NCBI GenBank assembly: GCA_030272155.1
Contig: CP126198.1
Span: forward strand, 3,348,001 to 3,412,000
Length of the DNA stretch: 64,000 bases
Direction of reading: 5' to 3'
Source of the DNA: Tetradesmus obliquus
Lineage: Eukaryota; Chlorophyta; Chlorophyceae; Sphaeropleales; Scenedesmaceae
A model generated the notes under the pieces. That model did not search any database, was not told the origin of the DNA, and saw nothing but the letters and a program-made list of their open reading frames with translations. Position 1 is the stretch's first letter. Each line of letters opens with the position of its first letter. This document shows positions 11,535 through 32,200 of the stretch, piece after piece. The position numbers and the translations under genes were made by a program.

Positions 11535-13765
11535 GTCTCACAAGTGTCCGGCTTGCAGGCGTGGTGTTGACCAATCAAGACTCGGGGACAGATTGCAGCA
11601 AATAAAAACAAGAGCTGCATTTGACTGGACCAGGAGGTAATGGTAGTTGCGAAAGCCAAAGGGTTTTGGGCCAGGGCTGCCTGTGGTTTGAAGCGTAACG
11701 GTTATTGTCACATTGCTTTCGAACACCAGGAATGACTGCTGTGCCTGCCGCAACACAGCTGTTAGATTGTAGTTTGTGGCTTCCAAAATGCCATAGCACC
11801 CGGTGCTGATGCAGCAGCTGCCTCACACAGGACTTCAGATGTCTAAATTACAGCTCCCTGCGGAAGCAGTACTTCCAAAGCACTCATTGAGCACGGGACC
11901 AACAGCGCCCTCTAACAGGGTGCCACCGCGCCTCCCGCATCCCACCCCGCACCCCACCCACAAGATGTGACCACTGCAACCAAGCACCACACAGGGTGAA
12001 GTTGTCGATCCCACCACAGATGTAACCACTGCAACATGGACTCACACACAGCAAGCACAGTCTGATGCAGCACACAAGTTTGCGCAAATTCAGAATCATC
12101 ACTTGCCCTGCAGCTTCTTGGGATTCCCGCCTCCCTGCTGCTTGTGCTTGCTCTGTCTGCCATCCTTCTTGTGCAAGGCACCGGCACCACTGCTGCCATC
12201 ACCCTGGCTGCCGCCGCCATCTGCTGGCTTGCTGTTTTTGCCGCCTGAGCTCCTGCTGACTCATGTAAAATGACGAATTCTAGACAAAGCCAGGATGCCG
12301 AAGCACGCTGGTCATGCACAGCTGCGCACCTTCAAGCAATGCTGAGCCAGAAGACCCCCGCCAAAGTCTCCTGGCACTCCGAGTGGTGGGCTGCTCATGT
12401 AGGCACGGCTGCCCGGCACCATGGCATCATGCAAAGTTCTTACCTGTAGGCACAGAGAAGGTTACAGGGCAAGGTCATGTGCACCATGCCAACGCTGGCC
12501 GATGCTGCACCACCTGCTGCATGTGCAATTCATCCTCGCTGCCTGCACATTAGGCAACATGACATGCAAGGGTTTGGAGTGTACTGCGAGCAGCCTCAGT
12601 AGAACACACTGCAGCCTGAATGTAGTGCACTGGATTGCAGCCTGTACAAGCCCTACTCTTCGAACTGTTATGCACCGATGCCACACTGTTTCCCACTCAG
12701 CACTGATATGGACCACAGCTTCACTGTCATGCACCGTCATGCATGTGGATGCGATTGTGAACCGTTACGCACCACAGCTTGACTGTCATGCACTGGATAT
12801 GCACTGCAGACTCACTGGTAGAGCACTGGCACTAATGCCTGTTGGAGCCTCAGCGAAGACTTGGTGAGGACCGATCCCCAATTGGGCAACTCAAGTGGCT
12901 TGCTGAAGGGGTCGCCAACCTGTTGGCAGTGCAATCGGCCTGTGCATGCACAAGTTCAGCAGAGCGCCAGCAACACGACAGCAACATTTAAATGAGGGTT
13001 TGCTGTCGAACACGACAGTAAAGTTTGAATAAGGAATTTGGAGCAGGCCATATGAGGCAGAACTGAGGAGGTGCTGCTGGTTGCGCAACAGCCGCCATGG
13101 TTAAATACGCAGCTGCGTCATGTAAGCAACAACGTCAAAGGCACCAACATGCACGCATGCGTGTTATGGTAAGTCTTATCTTGTTTGTTGTGTTCGTACA
13201 ACCCAGGCATGCGATTGGATGCACAAAAACGCCTGCTAGTGCCAAAGTAGACTGCACGCTTGGCCAAGACATTTCATATCATGAGAGACTTCGTGCTCAA
13301 GGGTGTGCAGTGTGTTTTACGGTGCTCACTCTCCTTTTCTGGTCTCAGACCTGTGTTCAACCTGTTATGGCTCATACATCCAAGATGGTGCCAGGACCCA
13401 CGTGTAACTATCCTCTCTCATTTCGCCCTGAAGCCCACCTCCGGGTGAAGCTGGTAGGGGTGCCATTGGCATCAGGGCAGCCCACATATGACGGTCCCTG
13501 TGTGTGAGGCGTGCTCCAGGCAGCGCCGCAGACCCAGCTGCACAAAACACACTGCACATGTGGCGGGCTGTAGTGCCTCCTGGGTTGTGCATGCGGAATG
13601 TAGGGCCATGGCAACCGGACTTTACATGTCACACCAGCGCACTGGTGTGCATGGCACGGACTGGGCACGGCCGATTGGCGAACAAAGTTCACACGGAACT
13701 TCTTGGCAGCAATATTCTGAACTTTAAAATGAAGTTTAGGGCCGCTGCGAACTCCGTTGGGAACT
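11535..13765. other. Intergenic region, no supported gene
   Basis: Open frames here are short, lack motifs and lack splice-consistent partners. It contains the upstream side of the MBOAT gene and the downstream side of PEX12. Several short diverged repeats (runs like TGTCATGCACCGTCATGCA near 12720-12800) look like decayed tandem sequence. Confidence 0.45.
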
Positions 13766-16572
13766 TCACATCGCCTCGTAGAGCTTCCTGATGTGGTCCA
13801 GGGTGGCAGGGATGCGTGTCACCGGGCAGCAGTGCGCCTCGCTGACGTGGTTGAACAGGCAGGGGTAGCAGAAGGCGTAACCGGACACTGCCAGCATGGC
13901 AGGGTTGACGCGGCGCTGCCTGCAGCAGCGCAGCAGCAACAGCAGCAGCACAGCAGATTCCACACTCAGCACAAGTGACGGTTCTAGCTGTGGCAAGCAT
14001 GTAGTTGCATATGCAAATCATGCAGCAAATGTGCATCACACGGCCGCTAGCACTGCATACTGTATGCCAAAAAGGCAACTCAGCCACGAGACGCTTGTCC
14101 AGCCACTAAAACAGCTGATCATACCCGAAGGATACTGGCACAGCGGGGTCACGTCACAAACAGCAGACCTACCATCACATCTGCAATGTGAACAAGTAAA
14201 CCAGACACGTCGCGCTACAACCGTGCTACCGTGTGCAGCTGCAGGATCTGAGCAGCGGCCTGTTGCTGTTGACAGACAGATTGCATTTGGCCTTTGGCTG
14301 TGCATGATGCACCCTGCTGTGTCTCAGCTGCACAGCGGGCAGCGTGGTGCTGTTGAAAGAAACGTTTTGCAAGTGAGCGTTCAGACGAAGAAGTCAAATG
14401 ATGCATCCAACAACGCTGTGTCTCACCTGCACAGCGGGCAGCGTGCCACGTCAGCTGGCAGGCCCACTCCAGCTGGGTGCGGCTTGGGCGCTGGCGGCGG
14501 AGGTGGCGGCGGCAGTGCTGCAGCGCTGGAGAGCCTGTCCTCGGCAGAGCTGTACCACCACTCTAGGATCTGCACGCGTGTTTAAAAATATGAAAAATTG
14601 TGAATGTATATCATGGGATTAGGGGGTGTCTTTGTCTGTGTCACTGAGCAAGCGCATGCTAGGAGGATGTGGACCTTAGCAGAGCTGTACCACCAGAATC
14701 CGCACGCGAGCAGGCAACCGATGCTCTATGAAGGTCGTGACAAACAGGTTGCATTGCTGCGCTGGGGATCATCTGCTGCCCGCACCTTGAAGCCAAACAC
14801 AGATAGGATCAGCACGGTGCGCAGGTGGTCTGCTGCTGCAGCACTGCCCAGCAGCCACCATTTGCGCGCAGCAGCAGCCACGCGCGACGGCTGCTGCGCG
14901 GCACGCGCGAGCTGCTGCTGCCGCTGCTGCTGCTTCTCTCGCTCCATCTGTGCCTGCAGGCACAGCAGCGACATACAGAGCTAGGTCAGAGCATGCAGTA
15001 GTAAGCCACCAGGAGGACCATACACACAAGCCGTGCTGTCACTGACGTACTGCTGGTAATGTAGAAAACTGCTCGTGTTGATGTGAACTGCTGGTGGCGT
15101 GGAAAAGAGATAGGCTTGAGCGCTGCCAGTGTTGCCAGTTCTCCTCTGAGCTGGCAGTGACCGCCAGGGCAGCTGCCGCGCTGGCAGCACCTGTACACAC
15201 ACCCAAGCAGCCACCAGCATTCGCCTATCCACGCAGTATGTCTGTTGACTGTCATCCAATACTGTCACGTTCATGCTGCTGTGTTATAAATGTGACAATG
15301 CGACCCACCATTTCCGGCCCTGTCAGCCGCACCAGCCGCTGCCCCAGCAGGTGCAGCGTGGGCGAGTGACAATCCAGCACATCTAACAGGTAGCAGAGTT
15401 GATAGTAGAACTTCACGCCCTCTATGGCTGCATGTGCGTACGGGTACAGCTTCAGCAGTGCTGCCAAGCCGTAGTGCCTTGCTGCTGCTGCAATGCGAGC
15501 CAGCCGAGCTCTGCCGCTGCTGCTGCTGCTGCTGCCAGCCTGCAGGCAGATGCAAAAGAAAGGGATAGGTGAGCGCGGCAGGATTGCAGAAAATTGCACA
15601 GGCGTGAGGTGCCCTGTGCCCGTGACATACTGCATTGCTGTCTTTGTCCCTGCCAGCTTGCATGCCGATAAGGTTGCACAACGGCTCTGAACAACTATAG
15701 CACTGCCAGCCTGACCCACCTGCTGCTGCTGCTGCTGCTGAGTGGACCTTGCCAGTGCCAGCTCCAGCACCCCGCCCTGCTGCTGTGCATGACGCGCATA
15801 TAAATGATCAGCCTTGGACTTGAGGTACGGCAGCAGCACCTGCACAGCCAGTACAGCCAGTGGCCAGCAGCATACAGAGTGAGGCGATGAGTACTCAACA
15901 TAGCCAACATCGCAACACAAGCCAAAACCAGCGCGGCCTGACAGAAGCTGCTGACAACATCCACCAACGCACCATGTGTAGTGCTTGCTGTACTGCTGCT
16001 GGCACTAAACCTTGGATGGCCGCTGCAGCAGAGCACTACACTGCCGGCTGCACTTACAGTATTACAGTGACCGCCGCGCTGCTTTGCGAAAAACAAACAT
16101 ACAAGACGCGCTGTCGCACATGCAATGCATATGCAGGCTGCAGGACACACGGCAGTGCAGCTGTTGCGTCTCAAGTCCGAGCTTCAGGACTTGCAGCTAT
16201 GGTGGTGGGGCCCTCGCCTAGACATGGAGCGAGCATTCATAATGCAATGTGCTTCTGCAAGGTGTGCTTCCTGCAACTCTTCACACCCACCTCACACAGC
16301 AACGCCTGGTACTGCTGCTTCCTGCTGAGCAGGCCCAGAGCCGAGCTAGCTCCAGATCCTGCTGCTGCTGCTGCTGATCCAGCTGCTGCTGGTTGCAATT
16401 TCGGAGGTGCTGGCTGCCGCTTGAGGCCGTAGAGGCTCTCAGCAAAGGTGGCGTGCATGGTAGAGAGGCTGTGGCGCTCCAGCAGCAGCGATACCAGCGC
16501 AAAGACTTCATCTTCGTAGCTGAGCAGGCGCAGCACCCAGCTGCGGCTCTGGCCCAGCACCTGCATGGTGGT

Positions 16573-16628
<56 letters not shown>

Positions 16629-16922
16629 TGCTAACGCAGGACTCCTTGCAGGAGGCACTGCATGGAGTTTTCAGAGCATGTGAGCAGCAGCAGGTGCTGT
16701 GCTGCAGAAGGAGGCACCTGCATTATGAGCACTGAACGCATAGACACAGTGCCTGTGGCTTGAGATGTCTCTTAAGCATTGAGAGATTGTCCCTGCTGCG
16801 CCTCTCACCGACAAGGAGTAGATCACGGCAGCTTTCAACGTTGGCACTAGCTTGTCAGCAGCATACACTTCAAAGTAGGTGGGCTTGGCTCCAGCATCGC
16901 CACCCAGGTGCATGAAAGCCAT
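13766..16922 (-). CDS. PEX12: Peroxin-12, peroxisomal RING-type import ligase component
   Basis: Seven exons: 16922-16809, 16560-16291, 15839-15720, 15539-15309, 14953-14786, 14569-14427, 13919-13766. Phases close, giving 399 residues, the usual size for plant PEX12. The N-terminus reads PTYFEVYAADKLVPTLK, the typical PEX12 start. The middle has SYEDEVFALVSLLLE, HATFAESLYGLKR and ILEWWYSS. The C-terminal degenerate RING has CPLC, then GYAFCYPCLFNHV and CPVT, with fewer zinc ligands than a full RING, as in other PEX12 proteins. With PEX2 and PEX10 the family forms the peroxisomal membrane ubiquitin ligase that recycles the receptor PEX5. A seven-Gln run ends exon 3 and a Ser run opens exon 4. 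Introns hold copies of the exon 6 end (near 14329-14350 and 14670-14715). It is divergent from the 2-isopropylmalate synthase gene. Confidence 0.93.
16574..16627 (-). repeat. (CTG)18 (sense) tract before the PEX12 exon 2 acceptor
   Basis: Eighteen uninterrupted CAG triplets on the + strand read (CTG)18 in the PEX12 sense direction and sit 13 bp upstream of the exon 2 splice acceptor. Confidence 0.9.
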
Positions 16923-17255
16923 GTTGTATGCTTTTAAGCTTTCATTTCGTCACAGAGTGGTTTCCATCCAGGTACGGTGTTGAGTGCCACGAGAGTGCCA
17001 ATCAGGTTGCTGAGTTGGACAAGGAGAAGCTGATTTGCATGCAGCAGATAATTATATTAAGAGAATTCATCAACGAAACAGTATAGCCGAGATCAAGCTG
17101 TGCCCGGTTAGCAATCGTCCTTCGCTTGTAACACTGTGCTGCTGCCTGGCATACTGGTGGGCGCGCTCAGCTTCACACCAGGCATCTGCACAGCAATTAG
17201 ATTTTGATTTACGAGTGCCGTTAGGCACATCAATTGCTGCATCAGTGCTGGCACA
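16923..17255. promoter_or_regulatory. Divergent promoter region between PEX12 and the isopropylmalate synthase gene
   Basis: The two start codons (16922 minus, 17256 plus) are 333 bp apart with no coding sequence between, so both promoters and 5' leaders must fit here. An AT-rich patch containing ATTATATTAA near 17050 is the best TATA-like candidate for the plus gene. Assignment is by position only. Confidence 0.55.
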
Positions 17256-24130
<6,875 letters not shown>

Positions 24131-25107
24131 AGGGTGCACTTGACATGTTGGTTAAGTTAACAACAGTTGACTCTGTGTCATTGTGTTTCAAAGGCTGTGG
24201 CTGTGCAGGCTGGGAGGAGGAGACGTTTTGTGTAGCGTGGGAGGGAAAGAGAGGGCTGAGGGGTGGTGTTACCAGGGCAGGCAGGGTTCTGGGGAGTGTT
24301 CTGCTTAGGGTGCAGCAGTGGCCATTGCCAAGGCTGTGAGGCAGTGCAAGCACAGGCCGGCATGCACGTTATAACCGTTCAACACAGCCGCGGTGCGCCC
24401 TGCGGCAGTGCGCCTGCCGTGTATGTGCAGTGCTGCCTTTTTGAGGCTTGCTTGCGTGGCCACCTGGCGGGTGTACGGACAGCGACTGTTGTCAACAGGG
24501 TGTGCAGGACGACAGCAAAGGTGTTTTGGTCTGTGTTGCTTATTTGCGCCCATTCAATTAGCCTGTTTGGGCTGCGCTGCTGGTGTGCCATCACTCCATA
24601 ACCCTAGTCTTCATCATCATGTTACCATTTAAGCCATAGCAACGTCGCCATCGGCCCCGCGCCCCACAGGAGCGGCTGAATGAACAGGCGAAGGGGGAAG
24701 GGGAGGGAGCACTATTTCATTATCCCGCTTGCAGACATTCCTGTGATGCCAGGCAAGAACAAGGTAGTCAGCAAGCAGCCGAGATCCATAACCCTAGTCT
24801 TGTAACATGTTACTCTAGCATTGCAAGCAGCAGACTGCTGTTGCAGTTGCGCCATCGGCATGCCAATCCTGTCCAGTCTCTTGGTCCTAGTTAGTTTTGC
24901 ATGTGCACACGTTTGCCACTTTGCTGCTCGCTGAGTGACCAGTACAGCAACCAGTTGTATGATCCCTGTGGCCCACACCTGCTGCTGTCATGCTGTAGAG
25001 TTATTCGTATGTATCTGATAGCAAAACTTAGGCAATGGCAGGCAACAACGAGTACGTGGGCAGTGCCTTTGCGTCACAGCAGCAGATACTCTGGAGGACG
25101 CTGCTTC
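24131..25107. other. Intergenic region between IPMS and MRE11
   Basis: No coding frame is supported. A near-identical string CCATAACCCTAGTCTT occurs at about 24596 and 24787, each followed shortly by CATGTTAC. The second contains TGTAA (about 24801), a possible algal polyadenylation signal but 670 bp from the IPMS stop. Confidence 0.4.
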
Positions 25108-26226
25108 ATGCTGGGCGCCTTTGCTTGCTGCAGGGACTTGCTGAGAATATTGATCTCCACAGATAACCATCTGGTGAGCTGGTGTTCTAGACAGGATCCC
25201 AGCTCGACGTCTGCTCGCTTGCAGTTTTGAATGCTTGGAGCAGCACACGCAGCACGCCTAGTTCGGCTTGGCCGGAGCATAAATGCCTTGTGATTGTAAA
25301 TCATTAAAGTTTTACATACCGTACCGAAATCCGATGCTTTTAAGGTCTGTCTTGTGCTTGCCAGACAGCCCGCCAACATCAATTCTAAGACAGCAGGCAG
25401 AGCTGCAGCTGCAGCAGCACAACGGCAAGTATAGTTGCCAGAAGTGTAGCTCAGCAGCCACGCTTGTAGCAATTTACTGCAATTGAATCAGGTGGTAGGA
25501 GTGTTTGATACACACGCCAGGCCTGCTCGCAGCAGCACCAGCAGCACAAATCGTTTCCATGCATGCACCCAGCAATAGCAGCAGCAGCAGCAGCAGCAGC
25601 AGCGCCTGCCTGCGTCGCAGCAGAGCTGGATATGTACACCTGTAAAAGCATTGCCTGATTTGCAACCTTGGGAACGGGCTTCAATTCCCTCAGCAGTACA
25701 GCACGGTCACGCAGCAGCTCTGGCTGCTCTGTCACGCAGCAGCTCTGGCAGAGCTCACAACACCTGTGGATCAACCTCATTGCGCCAGCACCACGTTATG
25801 CAAGGCAACTGGCCGTTTGTACATCCACACACTCACAGCAGCGACATCAATCCCATATCACAAGCTTTGGCACATGTTACTATGCTGCATATACATATCT
25901 ATAACATCATCTAGCGCAGGGCGTGTGGGAAAAGGGCGAGGACTGCAAGCAGCAACAGCAGCAGCAGCAGCAGTGTACCCGCACGTCTTGACGAAACAGT
26001 GTACTCGTTATGTGCTGCATGGTGCTTGGGAGAAGGACAAGGACCGCAAGCTCGAATCCTTTCGGGCCTGGCCTTCTTTACATCCACATTCGCAGCAGCG
26101 TCACCAATTTTTCATCACAAACCTTGGCACATCACTAACGCTGCATATGATTGCTTTCGCGCAACAGTGTTCTGTGCAGGGCCTCTTTGCAGGGCGTGTT
26201 TGCAGGGCGAGAGCAATTGTGAATGC

Positions 26227-26261
<35 letters not shown>

Positions 26262-29200
26262 CCAGTTTATCCCGCGCCTTGACGCATCCCCCTCGGTTCG
26301 TCTTATTTCTGCTGCAGGGCGTGTGGGAGAAGGATGAGGACCGCAAGCATGACTCCTTCCGGGCCTTGCCATCTGTACATCCACGTTTGCAATCCCTCAT
26401 AGCACACCTTGGCACGTCAGAAACGCTGCATATGTAATTCTCTGGTGTAACTTTTTTTTTGCAGGGTGTGTGGGAGAAGGATGAGGACCGCAAGCATGAC
26501 TCCTTCCGGGCCTTTGAAGAGATCCTGCAGCTGGCAGTTGAAAAGAATGTGGACATGCTGCTGCTGGGAGGGGACTTGTTTCACGATAACAAGCCCAGCC
26601 GCAGCACAGTAGTGCGGGCGGTGGAGCTGCTGCACAAGTACTGCCTGGGGGACAGGCCCATTCAGTTCAGGGTGATCAGCGACCAGAAGCAGAACTTTGT
26701 GAGCGGGTGAGCACCTGTGTTGACAGACGGATTGCAGTTGGGTGTACGTAACAAGTCCAACGACGCGGTCTGGTAACGTTGTGTACAAGTAAGTCTTGTG
26801 CATGCAGTGGTTGTACGTGCAGCGGCAAGAGCGCCAGCAGCAGTGGTGAGCAAAATTGCTGAACTGAGTGGTGCATGCGTCATGCGGTGACCCACATGTG
26901 CCTGCGTGTGTGTTGCTGCACTGCATGTCTTTGCTCCGCCCTGCTGCTGGCCTCACTTCCACTGCTGCTGCTGCAGGCTGGTCAACTTTGCCAACCCCAA
27001 CCTAAACATCGGCCTGCCTGTGTTCACTATTCACGGCAACCACGACGATCCCGCCGGCCAGCACAACCTGTCTGCAGTGGACCTGCTCAGCAGCTGCGGC
27101 CTGGTCAACTACTTCGGCAAAGTGGTGAGTGCACTGTTACTATGTTTGAATGATGGGCAGCTGCAGCAGCGGCAGCAGCAGCGTCGGCAGTGGACCTGCC
27201 CAGCAGCTGCAGCCTGGTGAATTACGTCGGCAATGTGGTGAGCTGACTGTTCTGGCAGCAACAGCAGCAGCGGCAGCATCAGGGGTAGGCGTTCTCAGCA
27301 ACTGCAGCCCGGTGAAGTGCTTGGCCAAAGTATCTCAGCTCAGCTCTATAATAGTGTTGAGATGATTTGCGGGCCAGCAGCAGCAGCAGAGGCAGTATGC
27401 TGCGCACTTGCCGCCTGATCAGGTGCTTTTTGAAACACTCTATGCCACTACTCGATGTATGCTGCTTGCTTGCTGACTATACTGTACTTTGTGCCTGCTG
27501 TTCAAACTCACCTGCCTGTGCTGCAGCTGCTGAGTGGCAACAACATTGGCAACATCACGCTGTCACCAGTGCTGCTGGAAAAGGTGCGCGGAGGCAGCTG
27601 CCACACGCCTTAGCCCGGCAAGTAACGAAAATGAGCTGCTGCTGCTCATGCCAAGCATACAGACAGGCACATACATGCATCAGATGCTACTGGTTTGCTG
27701 TGAGTTTATCACTTGGTGATCTCAACACCATTGTTTTTACATTGCATTGTGTGCTGTGAAACACAGGGTTGTGGCTTTGCCGTGCTGTGCTGTGCTTTGT
27801 GTGGGCCCCACTCCGCAGGGCCAGACAAAGCTGGCACTGTATGGCGTGGCCCTTGCTGCCGTGCTGCCCTGAGTTGTGTTGTGCTGTGCTGCTGGTTTCC
27901 CTACCCCGCAGGGCCAGACCAAGCTTGCACTGTATGGCCTGGGCAATGTGAGGGATGAGCGCCTGGGGCGGCTGTTCCAAACACCTGGCTGCGTCCAATG
28001 GTGAGCCGCTGCATGCACTGCTCTAAGGTCCTAGTCATTGTGAGCCTGTGATTTATCTCTGTGAGTCGCTTGAGCAGGCTGTTCCAGACACCCGGCTGCG
28101 TGCAGTGATGAGCCTCTGCACACGCTGCTGACATCGCCTAGTTGGTGTATCAGCTTGCAGTGTGTGCTGCTCACACAGCGCACTGTTGTGCCCTGTCTGT
28201 GCAGCTGCTCTTCTTGCTGTGTTGTTTTGCAACGCTGCAGCAAGGCTGGGGCCCAAGAATGCCCTCAGAGCGGCATGGCAGAGTGGCTCATTGTGTGCAT
28301 GCCGCTTCTGCCACAGCCGCCTGCCCAATTGTAGCTCTCTATGGTGCAGCTCAGACCGTGCCTTTGTCTCAATTTACTCTACTTGACTTGACTCTGCCAC
28401 CTGCTCATCTGCGCCATTCACAGGGTGCGCTCCAAGGACAGTCCCCAGTTAGGCATGGAGGACTGGCTCAACGTGTTTGTGCTGCAATCCCACCACCTGT
28501 GTTTCGTGCTCTGTCTTTCTTACTCTGTCCGCCTGGCCCCACTCCATATGCAGGAGGCGTCCCATGCACAGCTCGCAGATCAGCATTGAGGACTGGCTCA
28601 ACGTGTTTGTGCTGCTTCTGCGCCGTATTCGTTACCCTGTCGGTTGCATGTTTGCGTCTTGCCTGTCCTCATGTGCTTGCGTGCAGGATGCGGCCCAAGG
28701 ACAGCCCGCAGATAGGCATGGAGGACTGGCTCAACGTGTTTGTGCTGCACCAGAACCGCGTGCAGCACGGCGCCTCGGCCAAGAACTGCCTGCAGGAGCG
28801 CCACCTGCCGGCCTTCATGGACCTGGTCATATGGGGGCACGAGCACGAGTGCATCCCTGAGCCACAGGTGTGTTACATTTTTTGTCATTTTTCTGGTATT
28901 ATTTTGTTGTTATTGTCACCAGAACCGCGTGCAGCACGGCGCCTCAGCCAAGAACTGCCTGCAGGAGCGCCACCTGCCCGCCTTCATGGACCTGGTCATA
29001 TGGGGGCACGAGCACGAGTGCATCCCTGAGCCACAGGTGTGTTATGTTCTGTACTACATTAATTTTACTTGTGTTGTCATCTGGGCATGCAGTAGGTGTA
29101 AATACTGGAGCCGCAGCAAGGGGGGGCACTAAAGAAATTCCAGGACATCATCACAAGAAACCCAAACGGGGTCCCCCCCCCCCTCCCGCACTCACCTCAA

Positions 29201-32200
29201 AAACTTGCGCCTGCAGGCGCCTGACTTGCTGATATGTTTATCGGTAATAGCAGTAATGTATCTAGACGACTGCAGCTGTGTTGACGTGTGGTTGCAGCAA
29301 CCTGTCCGCCAGTTTGCCCGACCAAAAGAATTGCTGCTGCTAGGATTTGACATGCGCCACACCAGTGGTCAGTCGATTGTAAGCTGCTCCACATGGAAAT
29401 AAGTGTTCACTAGCCTTGAAGAGGTGTGCAATGGTTAGGTTATGATCTAAGCTTTCAGACAAGCTTATGTGTGTCTCAATCAGGCACCTGGCAAAAAGTT
29501 TGGGAAATCCAAGACAAAAAGTTGACCAGGCCCCTTGCCCCCCCCCCCTCCCGAAAAGCACGCCGGATGGCCCTAAAACTTTGCAGTAGGTAATTGTTAT
29601 GTTAAATAACATATCCTAACGTTCTCAGGCGGAAACGAATGATGATGCTGTCAGTGGATGGAGTGCCCCCCCCCCCCCCCTTGGCCGCAGGTGTAAAGCT
29701 TTTTTGTTATTTGGGATGCAGCCACCTTCATGGACCTGGTCATATGGGGGCACGAGCACGAGTGCATCCCGGAGCCGCAGGTACATTACATATGTGTTAC
29801 TTTATACGTTACATATGCGGTACGTTTGTTGTCATGTGGGGATGCAGTAGGTTTTCGTGGACCTGGTGATCTGGGGGCATGAGCAGGATTGCATCCCGGA
29901 GCCGCAGGTGTGTTACATTACGTGATATATACGTTGCTTGTTTTGTGTTTGTTGTCATTGGTTATGCAGCCAGGCTTCAAGGACCTGGTCATCTGGGGGC
30001 ATGGGCACGAGAGTGCGTTTTAGAGCCGCAGGCTTGTTGCTTCATCTATCACTGCTGTTGTTACTGCTTTTGCTTTTGTTGTCACTTGGTGTCAAGCATT
30101 GCAGTGCAAGCTATCTGCGTGTCTGCAACTGCTATGCCGTCACCAGGTGCTAGTCTGCTGGTGTGCTCACCGTCACCTGCACCAAGCAGCTGCCTGCGCA
30201 CTGCATGCATCTTTGCTCTGCATTCTTCAGTACATGGCCGCCAAGCTGCTCGTGCTGTTCTTACTTGTCCTGCCTGTCGTTTTGGTGCATTTGCAGGCGC
30301 TGCAGGCTCCTGACAACACCGGGGAGTCTGAAAAGGCTTATGTCATCCAGCCAGGCTCATCAGTCGCCACTGCACTGTCAGAGGGTGAGCGCGTGTAATG
30401 GTTGAAGCAGGGATTGTATGTGGGGGCAGGGGGCACTTGCATTGCTTCCAGACAACCTGTCAAGAAGTCGGGTAGGCCATTTTTCAACGAAGCATGTGTC
30501 ACTGCTTGCGCTGTCTTAAGTTGGGCCTTCGCAATCACTCCACTCAGCTGCTGCGACTCTTGCTGCACTTTACTCATCACATATAGTATTGACCTCTTGC
30601 TGCCACTCCCGCTGTAGAGGTGATTACATACTGGAGGACTAGCCCGCACAGCATTGATACCCTTCTGCTGCTGCTCACACCTTGCCGTGTTATGTGCCAT
30701 GCCGCGAACCCTCCGCCTAACCCTGAACCCCGCCGCAGGCGAGTCGAAGCGCAAGCACGTCATCCTACTAGAGATGTTGGCCAACAGTAGCGCACCATCA
30801 AGCTGCGGCTGACGCTGCACACCTCCGTCATGCACCGCCGCCACTCCTCAACCTGTTTATGTCACTCCTCTGCCGCTTACACCTTGCTGCGTTGTTCTGG
30901 CCCGCATCACCAGCACCTCACCAACAAAGCCACAGCATGTATTTCAACATGGTCAATTATAGTTTTGTGCTGACCCCCAACCTGAACTCTGCTGCGTAAA
31001 TCAGGCGAGTCCAAGCGCAAGCACGTCATCCTGTTAGAGATGATGGCCAACCAGTGGCGCACCATCAAGCTGCCGCTGCACAGCGTGCGGCCCTTTGTGT
31101 GGGACAGCATACAGCTGGCGGCTGCGCAGCCACCACTCAACCCCGAGGACGGTGCGGCCATCACCGCACACCTGGAACGCAAGGTATGAACACAGCGGCT
31201 GTGTAAAGGGCTGCAATAAACACACTTTGCACAGCACAATGCAACATGATGGCTAGCTCACACATCTAGTTGTGCAAGGCTGTGCAAGGACTGCGCGTCC
31301 TTTTTTTTGCATGGGTGCGAACGTGTGAGGACAGCACACAGCTGGCGGCTGCGCAGCCACCACTTAATCCCGAGGACGGCGCAGCCATCACCGCACACCT
31401 GGTGCGCAAGGTGCTGCATAGTTGTATCGAACATAGCAGGAAATGCACAAACATGCCTCATCATAATATGCTGTACAGCGTTGAACAGTGGGTGTGGCTG
31501 TAGGCAAAGGCAAAGCTTGCAAGGTGCTGTGCGGCGCGCATCTCATCGCCTTATGCTTGTCGTGCTTGACTTTGCAGGTGCAGAGCATGATCCAGCAGGC
31601 GATGCGTGACTCGCCAGCGGCAGCAGCAGCAACCCAGCAGCAGCAGCAGCAGCAGCAGGCGCTGCTGCCGCTGATCAGGCTGCGTGTTGACTACAGCGGC
31701 TTCAGCACCATCAACAGTCAGCGCTTCGGGCAAAAGTTTGTCGGCAAGGTGAGCTGTGCATGTATGCAACGTTGTTAGATTGTAGCAAGCGTGAAAGCAC
31801 ATCATCATCCTTTCTATACATGTGTGCCATACTCAAGGTCTCAGATGTAATGGCTGGGTTGACGCTGCCCACCGTTTCCAAAGGAAGAAACCTTGCTTGC
31901 TGTGCTGCAGGTGGCCAACCCGCATGACATGCTGCTCTGGGCCAAGGCAGCAGCGCGGCGCGCCAAGCAGGAGGGCCGGGAGATGAACGAAGATGCAGCA
32001 GCAGCGCTTGGCGGCGGCGGGCTGAGGCCCGAACAGCTGGATCAGGTGTGTGAGGCACGGCGTGCAGCTAGCTGTCACCACCTGTCTTGTGGGGTGTAAG
32101 TATGCGCTAATTTCAGCTGGTGACAGAGGATAGAGCAGCAGTTGGCGGCGGCGGGCTGAGACCTGAGCAGCTGGATCAGGTGCCACCTCAGGTGCCACAC

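Noticed and set aside
13097..13507. 136-residue plus-strand frame with a hydrophobic segment
   Set aside because: No family motif, no supporting splice or promoter context.
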